Shown: in pieces, positions 62,321 to 64,000 of the stretch
Layout of the letters: each line of letters opens with the position of its first letter
How positions within the stretch are numbered: the first letter of the stretch is position 1
Assembly: GCF_002368335.1 (NCBI RefSeq)
Contig: NZ_AP018288.1
Span: 426,948-490,947 of the forward strand
Length of the DNA stretch: 64,000 bases
Origin: Nostoc sp. NIES-4103
GTDB lineage: Bacteria; Cyanobacteriota; Cyanobacteriia; Cyanobacteriales; Nostocaceae
Reading direction: 5' to 3'
The notes under the pieces: model-generated
The model's database searches: none
The model's input: the letters and a program-made list of their open reading frames with translations, nothing else
What the model was told of the DNA's origin: nothing
Made by a program: the position numbers and the translations under genes

Positions 62321-63724
62321 TTATTTTTTACTGTCTTCTAGCTGCAAACCATACCATCCATACCAGTGACGCACCGCTAGCCAAACAGCTGAAAGCAAGC
62401 CTGCGACGCTGAGAGTCAGACCGCTAAATGGTACTAATAATCCCAAAACTGGCAATACTGCGCCAGCAATGGTACAAACGATCGCAGCCAGAGAAGCACT
62501 GCGAGTTAAACCTAATCCCCAAGTTAAGGTTAGTAACACCAGGGAAATCATTGTCCATGCTAACTCTGCATTCATGAAGCGACTGAGATAAGTTAAAGTC
62601 AACAAACAAGCAAAGAAAATACTACCAGCGATCGCTACATTTTTCAAACTCATTGGTAAAGATAAATATAACAATAATATCCACCATAAAAATATGGCTG
62701 GTGCTAACAATAAAAGACGCGGAATAATGCCAGTGTTGCGAATAGGATTAGTGTTAGTAAATACGCCAAAGGGATTTTTTACCGCAACATTATCATTAAA
62801 TATCCAAGTAAATTGAGTGCTACGTCTATCAGTTTTAATCTCATTAGGTACAATCCCACTAGCAAAATCAACAGGGCTAAAATTAGCAATTGCTGTGAGG
62901 CGGAAGTTAGATAATAATTGCCCTGCGGTACTGTAAACCCAACGCGGCCCTCCTCTGGCTTCATAGGTAACGCGAAAGGTAGTTTCTTCCCCTGGTTGTA
63001 GCTGGAAGGGAAAGCTATAATTACCTGGATTAATTGGTTCTAAACGAGCGCGATCGCGTTCTATTTTATAGTTAGCAAGTAGTGAGTAGCCGTTGGGTGC
63101 TGGTGCTTCAAAGAAAAAACTATTAACATCCTTGAGTCGATTGACAAATTTATAGTCAGCACCATAATCTACCTTATAAACTGCACTGCGGCCTTGAACA
63201 TCTGTGTTTTGGTCAAGCTTTACCTGAACTTGCGAGCCTGCTAGTGGCAGAAAGCGGTTAACTTGTTGCGTATCATTTACCTTAACTATTTTGCCGTTAA
63301 CTTGAGTATTATAAGAAATTGGTTCTTGGGTAACGTAACGTATTTGAGGGGCAATTTGTTCTAGTTTGTCCCCGGCTACACTTTGAACCACTTGCGCCAC
63401 CTTTGCTTGTTCCCAATGGTGATAGCGATTGCTTAAAGTTGAACAAAGAAAAAATCCCACCACCAACAGAACTAATACTAAAGTTAAATGTTGTAAACTT
63501 GCCAGTAATTGGGAGTAGCGCACAGCCCACTCACCAAGAAAAATCGCTTCTTCTTTTTGATGACGACGAAAGGCAAAACCGACAACAGCGATCGCTACTC
63601 CTAAAGCTAAGATTAAAAATACTAATAAGAGGGAAGCTTTGAGTACTTGATTACCAAACTGAATTAGTTCTGTGGGATGTGTTAAATCGGGCAATCCCGG
63701 AACACCCTGAGTAGAAAAAGACAT
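62321..63724 (-). CDS. Multi-pass membrane protein of unknown function
   Basis: The protein has 467 residues. Two N-terminal helices (about 33-53 and 73-95) flank a cytosolic loop. A large soluble segment (about 100-335) is rich in beta strands (GQVQVKLDQNTDVQGRSAVYKVDYGADYKF). A block of six or so helices ends the protein (from LLLAPAIFLWWILLLYLSLPM). The soluble part should lie outside the cytoplasm. I do not recognise the family. It converges with the NB-ARC gene and shows no sign of belonging to that system. Confidence 0.75.
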   Translation of the reverse strand: MSFSTQGVPGLPDLTHPTELIQFGNQVLKASLLLVFLILALGVAIAVVGFAFRRHQKEEAIFLGEWAVRYSQLLASLQHLTLVLVLLVVGFFLCSTLSNRYHHWEQAKVAQVVQSVAGDKLEQIAPQIRYVTQEPISYNTQVNGKIVKVNDTQQVNRFLPLAGSQVQVKLDQNTDVQGRSAVYKVDYGADYKFVNRLKDVNSFFFEAPAPNGYSLLANYKIERDRARLEPINPGNYSFPFQLQPGEETTFRVTYEARGGPRWVYSTAGQLLSNFRLTAIANFSPVDFASGIVPNEIKTDRRSTQFTWIFNDNVAVKNPFGVFTNTNPIRNTGIIPRLLLLAPAIFLWWILLLYLSLPMSLKNVAIAGSIFFACLLTLTYLSRFMNAELAWTMISLVLLTLTWGLGLTRSASLAAIVCTIAGAVLPVLGLLVPFSGLTLSVAGLLSAVWLAVRHWYGWYGLQLEDSKK

Positions 63725-63902
63725 TAGTAGTTTATTACAGAATTTGCAGAATCAGACCGATAAAATCTTGGGAAAGTTTCTGTAAATATGTTATTGGTCA
63801 ATAGTCATTTGTCATTTGTCATTTGTCATTAGTTATTCTCTCCCTCATCCCCTCATCCCCCCATCCCCCCATCTCCCTCATCCCCCCATCTCCCTATCCC
63901 CC

Positions 63903-64000
63903 TTACTTACTACGACTGTCTGCTGCTTGGCAAACAATCTCCATAGAGTTACTCTCAGGAGTACCACGCTTAAGGACAATCTCTCGCTTGGCTTTATCAT
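63903..64000 (-). CDS. 3' end of a gene running off the window
   Basis: The minus-strand frame reads DKAKREIVLKRGTPESNSM and EIVCQAADSRSK to a TAA stop at 63903-63905. It is open to the window edge. Too little is present to name it. Confidence 0.5.
   Translation of the reverse strand, partial: DKAKREIVLKRGTPESNSMEIVCQAADSRSK

Overview
The window looks like chromosomal DNA of a filamentous, probably heterocyst-forming, Nostocales-type cyanobacterium. The octamer GCGATCGC (HIP1) is very frequent. The window carries cytochrome b6f genes (petB, petD) beside a D1-processing-type protease gene, a CpcS/CpeS phycobiliprotein lyase, a chemotaxis-like cluster whose receptor has bilin-type GAF domains, and a dnaE gene ending in the N-half of the DnaE split intein. 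It is also rich in short dispersed repeats, small palindromic elements and insertion sequences.

Layout. 0-8 kb: a DUF1517 membrane protein, an EamA transporter behind a ykkC-family riboswitch, a Ser/Thr kinase fused to an FGE-sulfatase domain, three small hypotheticals, an intact IS701-like element and tRNA-Ser(CGA). 8-11.4 kb: a cysteine locus (Crp-type regulator, cysE, Rrf2-type regulator, dead cysK) whose promoters share a 15-base motif. 11.4-20.8 kb: a five-gene phototaxis/chemotaxis operon on the minus strand. 20.8-24.4 kb: hairpins, a broken ferritin-like gene, orphan terminators and a DUF892 protein. 24.6-28.6 kb: HEAT protein, CpcS-type lyase, site-2 protease, metallo-beta-lactamase-fold protein. 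29.4-32.3 kb: a decaying dTDP-rhamnose operon (rfbA relic, frameshifted rfbC, rfbD) and a GT61 glycosyltransferase. 32.6-36.6 kb: ctpA, petB, petD and an anti-sigma-type kinase. 37-41.8 kb: GDP-mannose dehydratase, glycosyltransferase, zinc-ribbon membrane protein, DsbA-like oxidoreductase, sulfurtransferase. 42-48.5 kb: a NACHT-HEAT STAND protein and split dnaE. 48.9-54.7 kb: csaB, the DUF2499-DUF3593 pair, a TerB-like protein, three stress-type small proteins and an Rpn-type nuclease. 54.9-58.3 kb: an IS605-type element, a HIP1 minisatellite and a decayed Rpn copy split by a small palindromic element. 58.4-62.2 kb: an ABC ATPase, a CHAT protease and a membrane-anchored NB-ARC protein. 62.3-64 kb: a multi-pass membrane protein and the 3' end of another gene.

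The strongest candidate for an undescribed system is the CHAT plus NB-ARC pair at 59.2-62.2 kb. The caspase-like CHAT protein ends with, and the NB-ARC STAND protein begins with, nearly the same ~19-residue peptide, encoded with many synonymous differences. This is the arrangement expected of amyloid-type signalling between a sensor and a death effector. The NACHT-HEAT protein at 42.2 kb carries a different peptide of the same general kind. These are readings of sequence only; no search or structure prediction was run.
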